A DNA stretch of 64,000 nucleotides from Gallaecimonas pentaromativorans (GCF_003751625.1 NZ_RJUL01000003.1:62001-126000), one strand, 5' to 3'; numbered from the stretch's first letter, positions 10,928 through 19,886 are shown. Numbers and translations are program-made. The notes: generated from the sequence alone by a model not told the origin.

Positions 10928-10943
10928 TAGACGGAAGAATAGA

Positions 10944-13523
10944 ATGAATGCCGCCCTGGCCCTTCGCGAACGCCTAAAAGCCCATATCGACAGCCTCAAG
11001 ACCCGGCAAAGCCCCGACGCCGACATCATTGCCCTTATCCACGAGCGCGCCGCTGTGATGGACAGGCTGCTGGTGGAGCGCTGGCAGGCCTTGGGCCTGG
11101 ACAGCAACCGCTTGGCTCTCATTGCCGTAGGCGGCTATGGCCGCGGCGAGCTGCATCCGTACTCCGACGTCGATTTATTGATGCTGTCCGAAAAGGAGCT
11201 GACCCCCTCGGAGCAAGAGGCCATCAGCCAGTTCATCACCGAGCTGTGGGATGCCCGCCTGGAAGTGGGCCACGCCGCCCGCACCCTGGAAGACTGCCTG
11301 GAAAAGGCCAAAGACGACATCACCATCGCCACCAACCTTCTGGAAGCGCGGCTGCTGTGCGGCTCACAACCTTTGTTTGATGCCTTGAAACGGGGCATGT
11401 CGCCGGCCCATTGCTGGCCGGTAGCGGAGTTTTTCAAAGCCAAGGTAGACGAGCAAATCGCTCGCCACGCCCGTTACGACTCCACCGCCTACAACCTTGA
11501 ACCCAACCTCAAAGGTAACCCCGGCGCGCTTAGGGACATCCAGACCGTGGTCTGGGTACTGCTGCGCCACCTTAACCGCCAGGACTTATCCACTCTCGCC
11601 GAGCACGGCTGGCTGGAACAAGACGAACTGGACGAACTCATCGCCTGCCGAGATTTACTGTGGCGGGTGCGTTTTGCCCTGCACCTGGTGGCCGGGCGCA
11701 GCGAAGACAGATTGCTGTTTGACCTGCAACCGGAAGTGGCGCGGCGCCTGGGCTTCGAGGGGGATAACCGCCAGGCGGTGGAAGCCATGATGCAGCAGGT
11801 CTATCAGACCCTGACCCGGGTCACCGAGCTCAATTCCATTTTGCTCGAGGTACTGGCCGAGGAGCTGAGCCCCGAGCCGCATCCGCCAAGCCGGCGCCTG
11901 GACGACCTCTTTGAAGCTCGCGGCAACCTGCTGGTGTGCAGCGCTCCGGAAAAACTCGCCGAGCGGCCCCATTTTTTGCTGGATTTGTTTTTGCACCTGG
12001 CCCGGGATTCCAACCTCAGCGGCATTGCCGCCGGTACCTTGCGGGCGCTACGGGCAGCCCGGCGCGAGCTGACCGCGCCCCTTTGTGAAGATCACCTCTG
12101 CCGCGAACGCTTTATGAGCCTTATCCGCCACCCGCGCGGCATGGGCCGGCCCTTTAAGCTGATGCACCGCCACGGCATCATGGCCGCCTACCTGCCAGCC
12201 TGGGGCAACATCGTTGGCCAGATGCAGTTCGATTTGTTTCACGCCTTTACCGTCGATGAGCACACCTACAAGGTGGTGCGTAACACCTACCGCTTCTCGT
12301 TGCCAGACCGCGCCACAGAGTTCCCCCTGGCCAGCCTTCTAGTGCGCCAGATGCGTAAGCCGGAGCTGTTGTATCTGGCGGCGCTCTTTCACGACATCGC
12401 CAAGGGCCGGGGCGGCGATCACTCCGAGCTTGGCGCCGCCGACGCTCTGGCCTTTGGCCAGCTCCATGGTCTCTCGGATATCGAGACCCGGCTGGTGGCC
12501 TGGCTGGTGGAGCATCACCTGGTGATGTCGGTGACCGCCCAGCGCCGCGACATTTCTGACCCAGAAGTCATCCGCCAGTTTGCGGCCCTGGTACGGGACG
12601 AAGTGCACCTTAATTATCTTTACTGCCTGACCGTGGCCGATATCCGCGCCACCAACGACAAACTCTGGAACGACTGGAAGGGCTCTTTGCTGCGCGAGCT
12701 TTATTTCGCCGCCCAAAAGGCGCTGCGCCGGGGCCTTGAAAAGCCCATCGACATCCGCCCGGCTATTCGCGAAGCCAAAGAGCAAAGCGCCCGACTGCTG
12801 GCCAAAAGGGCCATTACCCCGGCCAGCCTCAAAGAGCTGTGGCGCCGTTTTAGAGCCGATTACTTCCTGCGCCACACCCCCGAGCAAATCGCCTGGCACA
12901 GTGAGGCCATTCTCAAGCACCAGCACCGTGACGGGCCGCTGGTGAAACTCTCCAAACACACCACCCGGGGCGGCACCGAGCTTTTTGTCTATACCCGCGA
13001 CCGGGCCTACCTCTTTGCCACCATCGCCAGCATTCTCGACGGTAAAAACCTGTCGATTTTCGACGCCCAGGTGATGACCAGCAAAGACGGCTGGGCCCTC
13101 GATTCTCTGGTGATAGTGGAGCGTGACGGCAGCCCGGTAGAAAGCCCCTCAAGGGTGCAAGGCACCCGCCGCGCCATCGAAAAGGCCCTGCTGCAAAACC
13201 AAAAGCCAGAGACCTCCCGCCGGCCCCTGCCCCGCCAGCTAAAACCCTTTACCGTGGCAACGGACGTCACCTTCCTGCCGTCGAGCCGCAAACAAACCTT
13301 GATGGAGCTGGTGGCCTTGGACAGGCCTGGCCTATTGGCCCAGGTTGGGCAAATTTTTGCCGGCTGCAACGTGTCCCTTAAAGCAGCCAAGATCACCACC
13401 ATCGGCGAGCGGGCCGAGGACTTTTTTATCCTCACCACCAACGACGGCGACGCCCTGACCGGGGACGAACAGCAGCAATTGCGCGACGCACTGGTCGGCG
13501 CCCTGGCGCCAAGCCAGGGATAA
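10944..13523 (+). CDS. glnD: GlnD, bifunctional PII uridylyltransferase/uridylyl-removing enzyme
   Basis: Nitrogen sensor that uridylylates or deuridylylates PII (GlnB/GlnK) according to glutamine. Domains in order: nucleotidyltransferase with GGYGRGELHPYSDVDLL (about residues 63-79, metal aspartates 75 and 77), the helical linker, an HD phosphohydrolase domain with LFHDIAKGRGGDHSELG near residue 483, and two C-terminal ACT domains (about 690-770 and 795-859) that bind glutamine. Start ATG at 10944 (MNAALAL), 859 residues, with GGAAG upstream. Length fits the family (about 890). map-glnD-dapD order is conserved. Confidence 0.97.
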   Translation: MNAALALRERLKAHIDSLKTRQSPDADIIALIHERAAVMDRLLVERWQALGLDSNRLALIAVGGYGRGELHPYSDVDLLMLSEKELTPSEQEAISQFITELWDARLEVGHAARTLEDCLEKAKDDITIATNLLEARLLCGSQPLFDALKRGMSPAHCWPVAEFFKAKVDEQIARHARYDSTAYNLEPNLKGNPGALRDIQTVVWVLLRHLNRQDLSTLAEHGWLEQDELDELIACRDLLWRVRFALHLVAGRSEDRLLFDLQPEVARRLGFEGDNRQAVEAMMQQVYQTLTRVTELNSILLEVLAEELSPEPHPPSRRLDDLFEARGNLLVCSAPEKLAERPHFLLDLFLHLARDSNLSGIAAGTLRALRAARRELTAPLCEDHLCRERFMSLIRHPRGMGRPFKLMHRHGIMAAYLPAWGNIVGQMQFDLFHAFTVDEHTYKVVRNTYRFSLPDRATEFPLASLLVRQMRKPELLYLAALFHDIAKGRGGDHSELGAADALAFGQLHGLSDIETRLVAWLVEHHLVMSVTAQRRDISDPEVIRQFAALVRDEVHLNYLYCLTVADIRATNDKLWNDWKGSLLRELYFAAQKALRRGLEKPIDIRPAIREAKEQSARLLAKRAITPASLKELWRRFRADYFLRHTPEQIAWHSEAILKHQHRDGPLVKLSKHTTRGGTELFVYTRDRAYLFATIASILDGKNLSIFDAQVMTSKDGWALDSLVIVERDGSPVESPSRVQGTRRAIEKALLQNQKPETSRRPLPRQLKPFTVATDVTFLPSSRKQTLMELVALDRPGLLAQVGQIFAGCNVSLKAAKITTIGERAEDFFILTTNDGDALTGDEQQQLRDALVGALAPSQG

Positions 13524-13654
13524 TCAAGCCCCAGCCGCCCCTTGGCCCTTGCAGGCCAGGGCCGTGGCTGGCATCTTTGCAAACCCGGCGCCGCCTTGGC
13601 GCCCTGTTTTATCGGCCAAGGCCGACACCAAGCACAATTACAGGAGACACTTTC

Positions 13655-14692
13655 ATGAGCGGTAATCACTTTAGCCTGGGCCTGGGGATCGGCACCCGCA
13701 GTGCAGCCGGTGACTGGTTGGAAGTGTTCTACAGCAAACCGGTGCTGGCCCCGAGCGCGGCCCTTGTCGAAGCCCTGACCACGGCCGTGGGCTACCAGGG
13801 CGGCAACGAGGCGATTGCCCTTTCTGCCGACCAGCTTGAGGCGGTAACGGCCGCTTTTGCCAAGGCCGGTGACAGCGAGCAGCAAGGCATTTGCGCCGCC
13901 CTCCAAGGCACCGCCCAGCCGCTGGTGCTGTGCATCCTTGCAAGCGACGCTCAGCCCAGCTCCACCCCTGAGGTGTATTTGAAGTTGCAGCTGTTGTCCC
14001 AGCGCCAGGTAAAACCCCACGGCATCAACCTCACCGGCATGTTCGGTCTGCTGCCCAACGTGGCCTGGACCAACGAGGGCGCCATTGCCCTTGGCGAGCT
14101 GCCGATGCGCCAGCTCAAGGCCAGGGCCGAAGGCCGGGTGCTGGACGTGCAATCGGTGGACAAGTTCCCGAAAATGACCAACTACGTGGTGCCGGCCGGC
14201 ATCCGTATCGGCGACGCCTCGCGGGTACGCCTGGGCGCCCATCTGGCCGAAGGCACCACCATCATGCACGAGGGTTTTGTTAACTTTAACGCCGGCACCC
14301 TCGGCACTAGCATGGTCGAAGGCCGCATCTCGGCTGGGGTAGTAGTGGGCAATGGCTCGGATCTGGGCGGCGGCTGCTCTACCATGGGCACCCTCTCTGG
14401 CGGCAACAACGTGGTTATCTCGGTGGGCGAAGGTTGCCTTATCGGCGCCAACGCCGGCCTTGGCATTCCCCTTGGCGACCGCTGCACCGTGGAAGCCGGC
14501 CTTTATGTCACCGGCGGCTCCAAAGTGGTGGTGCTGGATGAAAACGGCCAGGAAGTGGAAACCGTCAAAGCCAGCGCCCTGGCTGGCAAGCCGGACCTAC
14601 TGTTCCGCCGCAACTCGCAAAATGGCCGCATCGAAGTGAAAACCAATAAGTCCGCCATCGAGCTCAACGCCGAGCTGCACTCACACAACTGA
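13655..14692 (+). CDS. dapD: Tetrahydrodipicolinate N-succinyltransferase, long form
   Basis: Lysine/diaminopimelate pathway: transfers succinyl from succinyl-CoA to tetrahydrodipicolinate. The 345-residue protein is the long type found in Pseudomonas and Shewanella (about 344), not the 274-residue E. coli type. The C-terminal half is a left-handed beta helix of hexapeptide repeats (GIRIGDASRVRLGAHLAEGT, then ISAGVVVGNGSDLGGG and GGNNVVISVGEGCLIG). Start ATG at 13655 with AGGAGA upstream; the frame open from 13577 has no such site. The 131-bp gap after glnD holds an inverted GGCGCC pair but no clear terminator. Confidence 0.95.
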   Translation: MSGNHFSLGLGIGTRSAAGDWLEVFYSKPVLAPSAALVEALTTAVGYQGGNEAIALSADQLEAVTAAFAKAGDSEQQGICAALQGTAQPLVLCILASDAQPSSTPEVYLKLQLLSQRQVKPHGINLTGMFGLLPNVAWTNEGAIALGELPMRQLKARAEGRVLDVQSVDKFPKMTNYVVPAGIRIGDASRVRLGAHLAEGTTIMHEGFVNFNAGTLGTSMVEGRISAGVVVGNGSDLGGGCSTMGTLSGGNNVVISVGEGCLIGANAGLGIPLGDRCTVEAGLYVTGGSKVVVLDENGQEVETVKASALAGKPDLLFRRNSQNGRIEVKTNKSAIELNAELHSHN

Positions 14693-14705
14693 GCCCCCGC
14701 TCGCC

Positions 14706-14735
14706 GACAAAAGCCGCCCGAGGGCGGCTTTTGTC
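14706..14735. terminator. Terminator after dapD
   Basis: Perfect 13-bp stem GACAAAAGCCGCC/GGCGGCTTTTGTC with loop CGAG, 13 bases past the dapD stop. The T run is inside the stem, so it could act in either direction. Confidence 0.85.
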
Positions 14736-14751
14736 AAAAAATTGACGCACC

Positions 14752-14783
14752 ATGCATCCAAATGCCGCCAGCCGCCGTTTGAT
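14752..14783 (+). promoter_or_regulatory. Candidate ECF-sigma promoter of the CHRD gene
   Basis: ATGCATCC (GCATCC at 14754-14759), 16 bases, then CGTTTGAT (14776-14783). The same two boxes with the same spacing lie in front of the DUF4331 operon at 60386-60417. Predicted leader to the CHRD ATG is about 53 bases. The claim is based on two sites only. Confidence 0.45.
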
Positions 14784-14840
14784 ACCAGCAGGCAGTTGTT
14801 TAGCTGTTGTCTGAGCCCTGTTAATCAAGAGGATAAACTC

Positions 14841-15356
14841 ATGTTTAAACCGACATTGGCTTGCATCGCTACCGCACTGACAATCGCCTCAGCCAGCGCC
14901 ATTGCTGGGCACACCAATAACGTGCTGACCACGGATCTTTATGGTACAGAACAAGTGAGTAACGGCATGAGCCAGCGTATCGCCGGGGACCCCAACGGCC
15001 GAGGTGAAGCCTACGTCTTTGGCATAGATGGCGATCCGCAGACGCTTTGTTATGTGCTGACGGTGGAGAAAATCCAGTTGGTGCCGGTTGGTGCCGGAAT
15101 GGCGGCTCACATCCACGAAGGCCCCAGGGGAGCTAATGGCCCGGTGGTGGCTGTTTTAGCAGGCCCGGAGGACGGCAACGCCGCGGACTGCCTGAGCGAG
15201 TATGAAGACGGCAAGTTCCCAAGCGCTGAGGCAGGTATCGTGCAGCGTATCTTGGAAAACCCCGAACAGTTCTACATCAACGTTCATAACCCGCAATACC
15301 CCAATGGCGCCATCCGCGGCCAACTGCGTTATCAAGACCCAAGAGATGTGCTTTAA
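14841..15356 (+). CDS. Secreted CHRD-domain protein
   Basis: A 171-residue exported protein with a signal peptide (residues 1 to about 22, MFKPTLACIATALTIASASAIA). One CHRD domain follows (about 35-165), recognised by LYGTEQV, AGMAAHIHEGPRGANGPVVAVL and the closing FYINVHNPQYPNGAIRGQL. CHRD domains occur in bacterial secreted proteins of unknown function and in animal chordin. A longer frame from 14742 is rejected: the ATG at 14841 has AGAGGA upstream and begins the signal peptide. It is monocistronic between two terminators and has a promoter motif shared with the ECF-linked DUF4331 operon. Confidence 0.85.
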   Translation: MFKPTLACIATALTIASASAIAGHTNNVLTTDLYGTEQVSNGMSQRIAGDPNGRGEAYVFGIDGDPQTLCYVLTVEKIQLVPVGAGMAAHIHEGPRGANGPVVAVLAGPEDGNAADCLSEYEDGKFPSAEAGIVQRILENPEQFYINVHNPQYPNGAIRGQLRYQDPRDVL

Positions 15357-15359
15357 GTA

Positions 15360-15387
15360 AAAAGGGCAGCCCGAGGGCTGCCCTTTT
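15360..15387. terminator. Bidirectional terminator between CHRD gene and ptsG
   Basis: AAAAGGGCAGCC, loop CGAG, GGCTGCCCTTTT. Flanked by A and T runs, it serves both converging genes and touches the ptsG stop codon. Confidence 0.9.
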
Positions 15388-16813
15388 ATGCCAGTTGCCG
15401 GTTAAGCGCATCGCGCAGGCTGGCCGCCCGCACCCCGAACACCAGTTGCACCCCCTGGCCTATCACCAACACGCCGCTGGCCCCCAGGCGCCGGCAGGCT
15501 TTTTTGTCCACCATCCCAGGATCGGCCACTTGTAACCGTAACCGGGTAATGCAGGCATCGACCCGCTGCAGGTTTTCCTTCCCCCCGAGGGCGGCAAGCA
15601 AGGCATCGGCCACCACCTGATTGGTCGCCGGTACCGCTTCTTGCACCGGCGCTTCGGCTCGCCCCGGGGTTGGCAGTTTAAAGGCGCCAATGGCCACATA
15701 AAACACCACGAAATACAGCCCGGCCCAAAGCGGCGCCAGCCACAACAGCGGCCCTAGGTGGCTGGCCAGCGGCCAATAGGCCACAAAGTCAATCAGCCCC
15801 TGGGAATAGCTGATGCCGTGATGCACCCCCAGCAGGATACACAGCACAAAGGCAAGGCCGTTCATGATGGCGTGAAACACGTAAAGGGACGGCGCCACGA
15901 ACAAAAAGGCAAACTCCAGCGGCTCGGTCACCCCGGTGACCATGGAGGCCAAGGCGCCGGAGAGCATGATGCCGCCAACCTTGGCCCTGTTACCTGGCGT
16001 TGCCCGTAGCCAAATGGCCAAGGCGGCCATGGGCAGACCGACGATTTTGGTTAGATACCCCCCGGCCAGGTGCCCGGCGGTAGGATCGCCCGCCAAAAAG
16101 CGCCGCACTTCACCGCGGATCCAACTGCCGTAGCAGGCATCCTGCCCCACCGGCAACACCTGCCCGTCCAGCACGCACACCCCACCAGACTCAGTAAAAA
16201 ACGGCACATTCCAGATGTGTTGCAAACCGAGGGGGGAAAGTAGCCTGTCTACCACGCCATAAAGGCCCCAGGCGGCTACTGGGTCGCCATCAGACACCCA
16301 GTGCGAAAACTGGGCTATCCAGTGGGAAAGAGTGGGCCAGACGGTAGCAAGGCTCGCTGAAAGTACCAGCGCTGGCAACACAATAAGGGCCGCCAGCAGT
16401 CTTGGCCCGGAGAAAAAAGCCAGCGCCGCCGGCGGCTGCCAGTGGCGGCTAAAAGAGGCAACATAGGCCACCATTAGCCCGACCACTACCCCACCGGCGG
16501 CGCCGGTATCCACCGGGCCGCCGGCAAAGGCGTCGAGGCCGGCGTTGGTAATGAGATAGGCGATCACCGCAGCAAGGGCGGCGCTACCATCGTTACGGCT
16601 AAGGCCGGTGGCAACCCCCACCGCAAACAGCAGCCCCAAGTGGGCAAACACCGCATCGCCGGTCTGATACAGCCAGGTAGAAACAGCGCTGGACCACCAG
16701 CCGGGGGCGGCGGCACCAAGGCCCAGCACCAAGCCTGCCGCCGGCAAAATCGCCACCGGCAGCATCAGGGCTTGGCCCAAACGCTGGGCTTTTGCGAACA
16801 GGCGTTTTCTCAC
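15386..16813 (-). CDS. ptsG: PTS glucose-specific EIICB component
   Basis: Membrane permease and phosphotransferase that imports glucose as glucose 6-phosphate. The 475-residue protein has an N-terminal EIIC domain of about ten membrane segments, with HIWNVPFFTESG, GDPTAGHLAGGYLTK and GVTEPLEFAFLFVAP. A C-terminal EIIB domain has the phosphorylated Cys421 in DACITRLRLQVAD. Length and this cysteine position match E. coli PtsG (477, Cys421). Start is GTG at 16813, directly abutting the yqcA stop (TAAGTG), so ptsG may be transcribed with yqcC-truC-yqcA. No EIIA, HPr or EI gene is nearby. Another glucose-family sugar cannot be excluded. Confidence 0.85.
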   Translation of the reverse strand: MRKRLFAKAQRLGQALMLPVAILPAAGLVLGLGAAAPGWWSSAVSTWLYQTGDAVFAHLGLLFAVGVATGLSRNDGSAALAAVIAYLITNAGLDAFAGGPVDTGAAGGVVVGLMVAYVASFSRHWQPPAALAFFSGPRLLAALIVLPALVLSASLATVWPTLSHWIAQFSHWVSDGDPVAAWGLYGVVDRLLSPLGLQHIWNVPFFTESGGVCVLDGQVLPVGQDACYGSWIRGEVRRFLAGDPTAGHLAGGYLTKIVGLPMAALAIWLRATPGNRAKVGGIMLSGALASMVTGVTEPLEFAFLFVAPSLYVFHAIMNGLAFVLCILLGVHHGISYSQGLIDFVAYWPLASHLGPLLWLAPLWAGLYFVVFYVAIGAFKLPTPGRAEAPVQEAVPATNQVVADALLAALGGKENLQRVDACITRLRLQVADPGMVDKKACRRLGASGVLVIGQGVQLVFGVRAASLRDALNRQLA

Positions 16814-17263
16814 TTAGAGCGCGGCACTCCATTGTTCAAGCCAGGGTAGCGCTTCCTGCTCTGGCTCTAGGGTTTCCAGAGAGTCAATGTTAAGGCGTGG
16901 CAGCAGGGCCTTGCCGCCCAGTTCTTCAAGCAGCTCTTCAAACTGGTTGCCGGCCCCGCAGTAGGTATCACCATAGCTCGAATCACCAAGGGTGATAATG
17001 CCGTAGGGCAATTGGCTAAGTAGCGGGAAGGTATTTTTGAGTTCGATGAAAAACGGCACCAGGTTGTCCGGGACATCCCCCTGGCCAGTGGTGGAGGTGA
17101 CCACCAGCAAGGCATCGGGCTTGTCGTAAATCACTGCCGCAACGGTAGGATCGGCAAACAGCACAGCCTGATGGCCGCTGTCGTTCAGTTTTTTCTCAAG
17201 GGTCTGTGCCAGTTGTTCAGCGGCGCCATAAACGGTGCCGCACACCAGATGAATAATCGCCAT
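16814..17263 (-). CDS. yqcA: Flavodoxin-family protein YqcA
   Basis: Short-chain flavodoxin (149 residues) that should bind FMN. The phosphate-loop region is GTVYGAAEQLA near residues 9-19, with TSTTGQGDVPDN and LGDSSYGDTYCGAGNQFEELLEELGG as the other FMN loops. It belongs to the MioC/YqcA group; its electron-transfer partner is unknown. As in E. coli it is downstream of truC, overlapping it by one base, in the yqcC-truC-yqcA operon. Confidence 0.9.
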   Translation of the reverse strand: MAIIHLVCGTVYGAAEQLAQTLEKKLNDSGHQAVLFADPTVAAVIYDKPDALLVVTSTTGQGDVPDNLVPFFIELKNTFPLLSQLPYGIITLGDSSYGDTYCGAGNQFEELLEELGGKALLPRLNIDSLETLEPEQEALPWLEQWSAAL

Positions 17264-18024
17264 TACGCTTCCTGTTCATGCCAGGCAGCCGCTTTGGCCA
17301 TCACGGCCTGACTGTCCCAGCCAAAATGATTAAAAAGTTCGGTCCAGCTTGCCGGTAAGCCCGCTTTGATGTCCAGTGGGTTGCCGGTGACCGGATGGGT
17401 AAAAGAGAGTCGCCAAGCCCGCAGCCCCAACTCGCTAAAGGCCATCTGCTCACGGAAAAAACGGTTATGTTTACCGTCGCCGTGGGTGGTGTCGTTGATG
17501 ATGGGGTGACGCAGATGATCAAAATGGCGGCGCAGCTGGTGGCGCCGGCCGGTTTTGGGCGAACAACTGATCAGACTGTAACGGGCGGTATTGTAGCGGC
17601 CAACAGCAAAAGGCAGCTCGCCATGGGCCAGGGGAGCGTAAGCAGTGACCGCATCCTGGGCACTTTTTTCCAGGCGAGGTTGACCCATGACAGCGTCATG
17701 CTCTTCCACCAAGGGGTAATCGAGCACGGCCCCTTCCTTGACCCAGCCACGCACCAAGCTCAGGTAGCTTTTCTTGACCTGGCGTTCAGTAAAAAGCGTG
17801 GTGAGCTGGCGGGCCACGTCGCTTGACAGGGCAAACAGCAGCAAGCCCGAAGTGGGCCTGTCCAGCCTGTGCGCCGGAAACACGTGCTGGCCCAATTGAT
17901 CGCGCAGCAGCTGCAAGGCAAAGAGCTTCTCGCCGCTGGCGATTTTGGAGCGATGCACCAGCAATCCGGCCGGTTTATCGATGACCACCAGATGCTCGTC
18001 TTGATAACAGATGGGTAGCATCAT
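17263..18024 (-). CDS. truC: tRNA pseudouridine(65) synthase TruC
   Basis: Isomerises U65 of certain tRNAs. The 253-residue RluA-family enzyme carries the catalytic aspartate in PAHRLDRPTSGLLLFAL (about residues 51-67), LVIDKPAGLLVH, and the KTGRRHQLRRHF segment. Start ATG at 18024 (MMLP); an ATG one codon later is also possible. It overlaps yqcC by four bases and yqcA by one, so the three are translationally coupled. Confidence 0.93.
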   Translation of the reverse strand: MMLPICYQDEHLVVIDKPAGLLVHRSKIASGEKLFALQLLRDQLGQHVFPAHRLDRPTSGLLLFALSSDVARQLTTLFTERQVKKSYLSLVRGWVKEGAVLDYPLVEEHDAVMGQPRLEKSAQDAVTAYAPLAHGELPFAVGRYNTARYSLISCSPKTGRRHQLRRHFDHLRHPIINDTTHGDGKHNRFFREQMAFSELGLRAWRLSFTHPVTGNPLDIKAGLPASWTELFNHFGWDSQAVMAKAAAWHEQEA

Positions 18025-18356
18025 TCGCGAACGCGTTTCCCGCTCAATAGCTCATCGAGGTCGGCAATCAACTCCAGCAGCGGCACCAGCCGCGAGCCAT
18101 GATGACGCCAGGATTCTTCTGCCATAGGGCAGACGCTGACATTGCTGGGCGCCTGGTTTTCACCAATTAAGACCTTCAGTTTGGGCAGGTAGATAAACTG
18201 GACCCACTGCTCGAAATCCAGAGTGTCGACCGCAAAGGGCTCGGTGCTGGCCAGAGCCTGCTCGCCGGGGTGCTGCTTGGCCCACAGTTTTTGAAGGCGC
18301 ATCTCCATTTCGATTTGCTCGAGCAGCAGCAGCGCCTGTTGATGTTTGTCGCTCAT
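18021..18356 (-). CDS. yqcC: YqcC family protein (DUF446)
   Basis: A 111-residue helical protein matching the YqcC/DUF446 family (E. coli 109 residues), with the family core LDFEQWVQFIYLPKLKVLI. Function is not known. First gene of yqcC-truC-yqcA, divergent from the DUF3549 gene across 79 bp that must hold promoters for both directions. Confidence 0.88.
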   Translation of the reverse strand: MSDKHQQALLLLEQIEMEMRLQKLWAKQHPGEQALASTEPFAVDTLDFEQWVQFIYLPKLKVLIGENQAPSNVSVCPMAEESWRHHGSRLVPLLELIADLDELLSGKRVRE

Positions 18357-18435
18357 ATCGACTCCTTTGCAAGGGCGTCTAGGATAGCAAAGCCAGGCTC
18401 CCTATAATGCCCCTTTTTCCGTTAAGAGCCCGACC

Positions 18436-19365
18436 ATGGAACTTCACAACCTGGCCGATTTTCTGGCCGCCAGCGGCGCACGTTATCAGGTCTTTGATCT
18501 TGGCCGGCGCGTCAGTCCCCTGCCCCAAAGCGATTTCGAACGCTATGCCAGCGGTCAGGCTCCTTATCCATTTCCGCTGCAGCGCCAAGCCTGGCTTGGC
18601 ATCCTGTTTTGGAAGGAGCAGCCCTACGTCTGGTTTGTACGCTTAGGGCTTGACGAGCAGGGCCTCATAAACCAAGGCCAGGCTGCCCAATTCATGGCCC
18701 AGGTGCTGGCTGCCATGAAAGAAGGCAAAGACGCCCTGCCCGATAACCCCTACACCTTTGTACCCAGCGAAGAAAAACGGGCCGCTTTTCACAGCCAGGC
18801 CAGGCTGTATTTGGGCCAGGGCGCTTCGCTCTTCTACGAAGAGGCAGCCGCCTTTGCTCGTGGCCAGCTTGACGACTGGCAGCGCCTGGGTTTGCAGGGA
18901 TTGGCCGATCTGGTTGCAAGAGACCGGCAAAGCGACCATTTCATTGCCTTCATTGCCAGCGCGCCAGAGCCGGTGCTGGCGCAAGTTGCCATCCAACTGG
19001 AAAACTACCCCATCGACACGGCGCTGGCCGAGGCTTTGTGGCAGCGCTTTAACGCCCTGCCGCAGCTTATTGCCCGTGCGCTGGCCCAAAGCCCGCTGCA
19101 GACTGAGGCGGCCGATAAACTGCTAGCACTTGGGGATATTCAATCGCTGCTGGTGGTTGCTGGCAGGCTTTGGGAAGCCCTTATGGATAACGCCCGCCTT
19201 GGCCGCTTTTTAGAAGCCGCTGCGCGCTGTGACGACGGCCGTCACTTCCAGGCGCTATTTGCAGACCTGGTGATGGTGCCTGCGCTTCGCAGCCAACTGC
19301 TGGCCAAACTGCGCGATCCGGCGCGATCCGACATCCTAGGCCAAGCCATTGGGAGGCTCTTTTGA
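18436..19365 (+). CDS. DUF3549 family protein
   Basis: A 309-residue soluble protein matching the DUF3549 family seen in Vibrio and Shewanella beside yqcC. The N-terminal LADFLAASGARYQVFDLGRRV and LFWKEQPYVWFVRLGLDEQG segments are the most recognisable. The C-terminal half is helical, HEAT-like in appearance (repeated AL..L and LL..L). Function is unknown. It overlaps the DUF3301 gene by four bases. A 10-bp direct duplication (GCGCGATCCG at 19311-19330) lies in the coding sequence near the end without breaking the frame. Confidence 0.75.
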   Translation: MELHNLADFLAASGARYQVFDLGRRVSPLPQSDFERYASGQAPYPFPLQRQAWLGILFWKEQPYVWFVRLGLDEQGLINQGQAAQFMAQVLAAMKEGKDALPDNPYTFVPSEEKRAAFHSQARLYLGQGASLFYEEAAAFARGQLDDWQRLGLQGLADLVARDRQSDHFIAFIASAPEPVLAQVAIQLENYPIDTALAEALWQRFNALPQLIARALAQSPLQTEAADKLLALGDIQSLLVVAGRLWEALMDNARLGRFLEAAARCDDGRHFQALFADLVMVPALRSQLLAKLRDPARSDILGQAIGRLF

Positions 19366-19649
19366 GCGAGTTACTGTGGCTACTGGCCGTTGCTATCGGG
19401 CTCTTTATTTTCTGGCGCCTGCGCCAACAAGAAGAGTGGGCCCGCCTGGCAGCGGCTAATCTGTGCAAACAGCAGCAATTGCAACTGCTGGAAGTGGCGC
19501 TGGTCAAAAGGCGCCTAGGGAAAGGTGGCCTTATTCACCGCTACGCCCTGGATTTTAGCCAGTCGGCTGACACCCGCTATCAGGCAGTCTTTGAGATGCA
19601 AGGCAGGAAGATGGTGAGCGTGGAGTGGCCGGTAATGCGGGATATCTAA
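19362..19649 (+). CDS. DUF3301 membrane-anchored protein
   Basis: A 95-residue protein with one N-terminal membrane helix (LLWLLAVAIGLFIFWRL) and a cytoplasmic tail containing AAANLCKQQQLQLLEVAL and YALDFSQSADTRYQAVFEMQG, typical of the DUF3301 family. It is coupled to the DUF3549 gene (ATGA-type overlap), which suggests the two products work together. Role unknown. Its stop lies just before the terminator of the first csrB-like RNA, which is on the other strand. Confidence 0.75.
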   Translation: MSELLWLLAVAIGLFIFWRLRQQEEWARLAAANLCKQQQLQLLEVALVKRRLGKGGLIHRYALDFSQSADTRYQAVFEMQGRKMVSVEWPVMRDI

Positions 19650-19650
19650 C

Positions 19651-19692
19651 GCCAAAAACAGGCGCGCCGGGCAGATTCCATTGCCCGGCGCG
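19651..19692 (-). terminator. Terminator of csrB-like copy A
   Basis: Perfect 10-bp stem CGCGCCGGGC/GCCCGGCGCG (19663-19672 with 19683-19692), then CCTGTTTTTGG on the minus strand. Confidence 0.88.
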
Positions 19693-19879
19693 TAACTAAA
19701 AAGAAAATCCGTTTTTCTGGCGTCCTTTCCGGCTTCCTTGCCTTTCCCTTTCGGTGTCCTACCGCAGTCCTGTTTCGGCGTCCTGCCTGGCCGGCATCCT
19801 GCCCACCATCTTCATCCGTGAAGCGTGTTCCTGTTCCTTGCCAACCTTGGCTTTATCCTTGTGGTCTGTCCCTAGCCAC
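19653..19879 (-). ncRNA. CsrB-family small RNA, copy A
   Basis: A minus-strand RNA of about 227 nt. By my reading it has nine AGGA motifs plus about four other GGA sites, several in small hairpins (GGCAGGATGCC, GGCAGGACGCC). Such GGA-loop RNAs sequester the translational regulator CsrA. It ends in a perfect 10-bp GC hairpin followed by TTTTT. Upstream are a sigma70-like promoter and, about 170 bp further, a UvrY/GacA-type box. E. coli csrB also lies in the yqcC-syd interval, supporting orthology. This is the most diverged of the three copies. Ends are approximate. Confidence 0.85.
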
Positions 19880-19886
19880 GTAATAA

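Noticed and set aside
10914-10943. Longer glnD start at 10914
   Set aside because: The ATG is in the loop of the map terminator, and a ribosome site supports 10944.
13007-14269. 420-codon antisense frame across the glnD-dapD junction
   Set aside because: It spans two certain genes and an intergenic region on the other strand, and no family is recognisable.
19311-19330. 10-bp tandem duplication GCGCGATCCG in the DUF3549 gene
   Set aside because: It keeps the frame as written and is a single event; there is no sign of phase variation.
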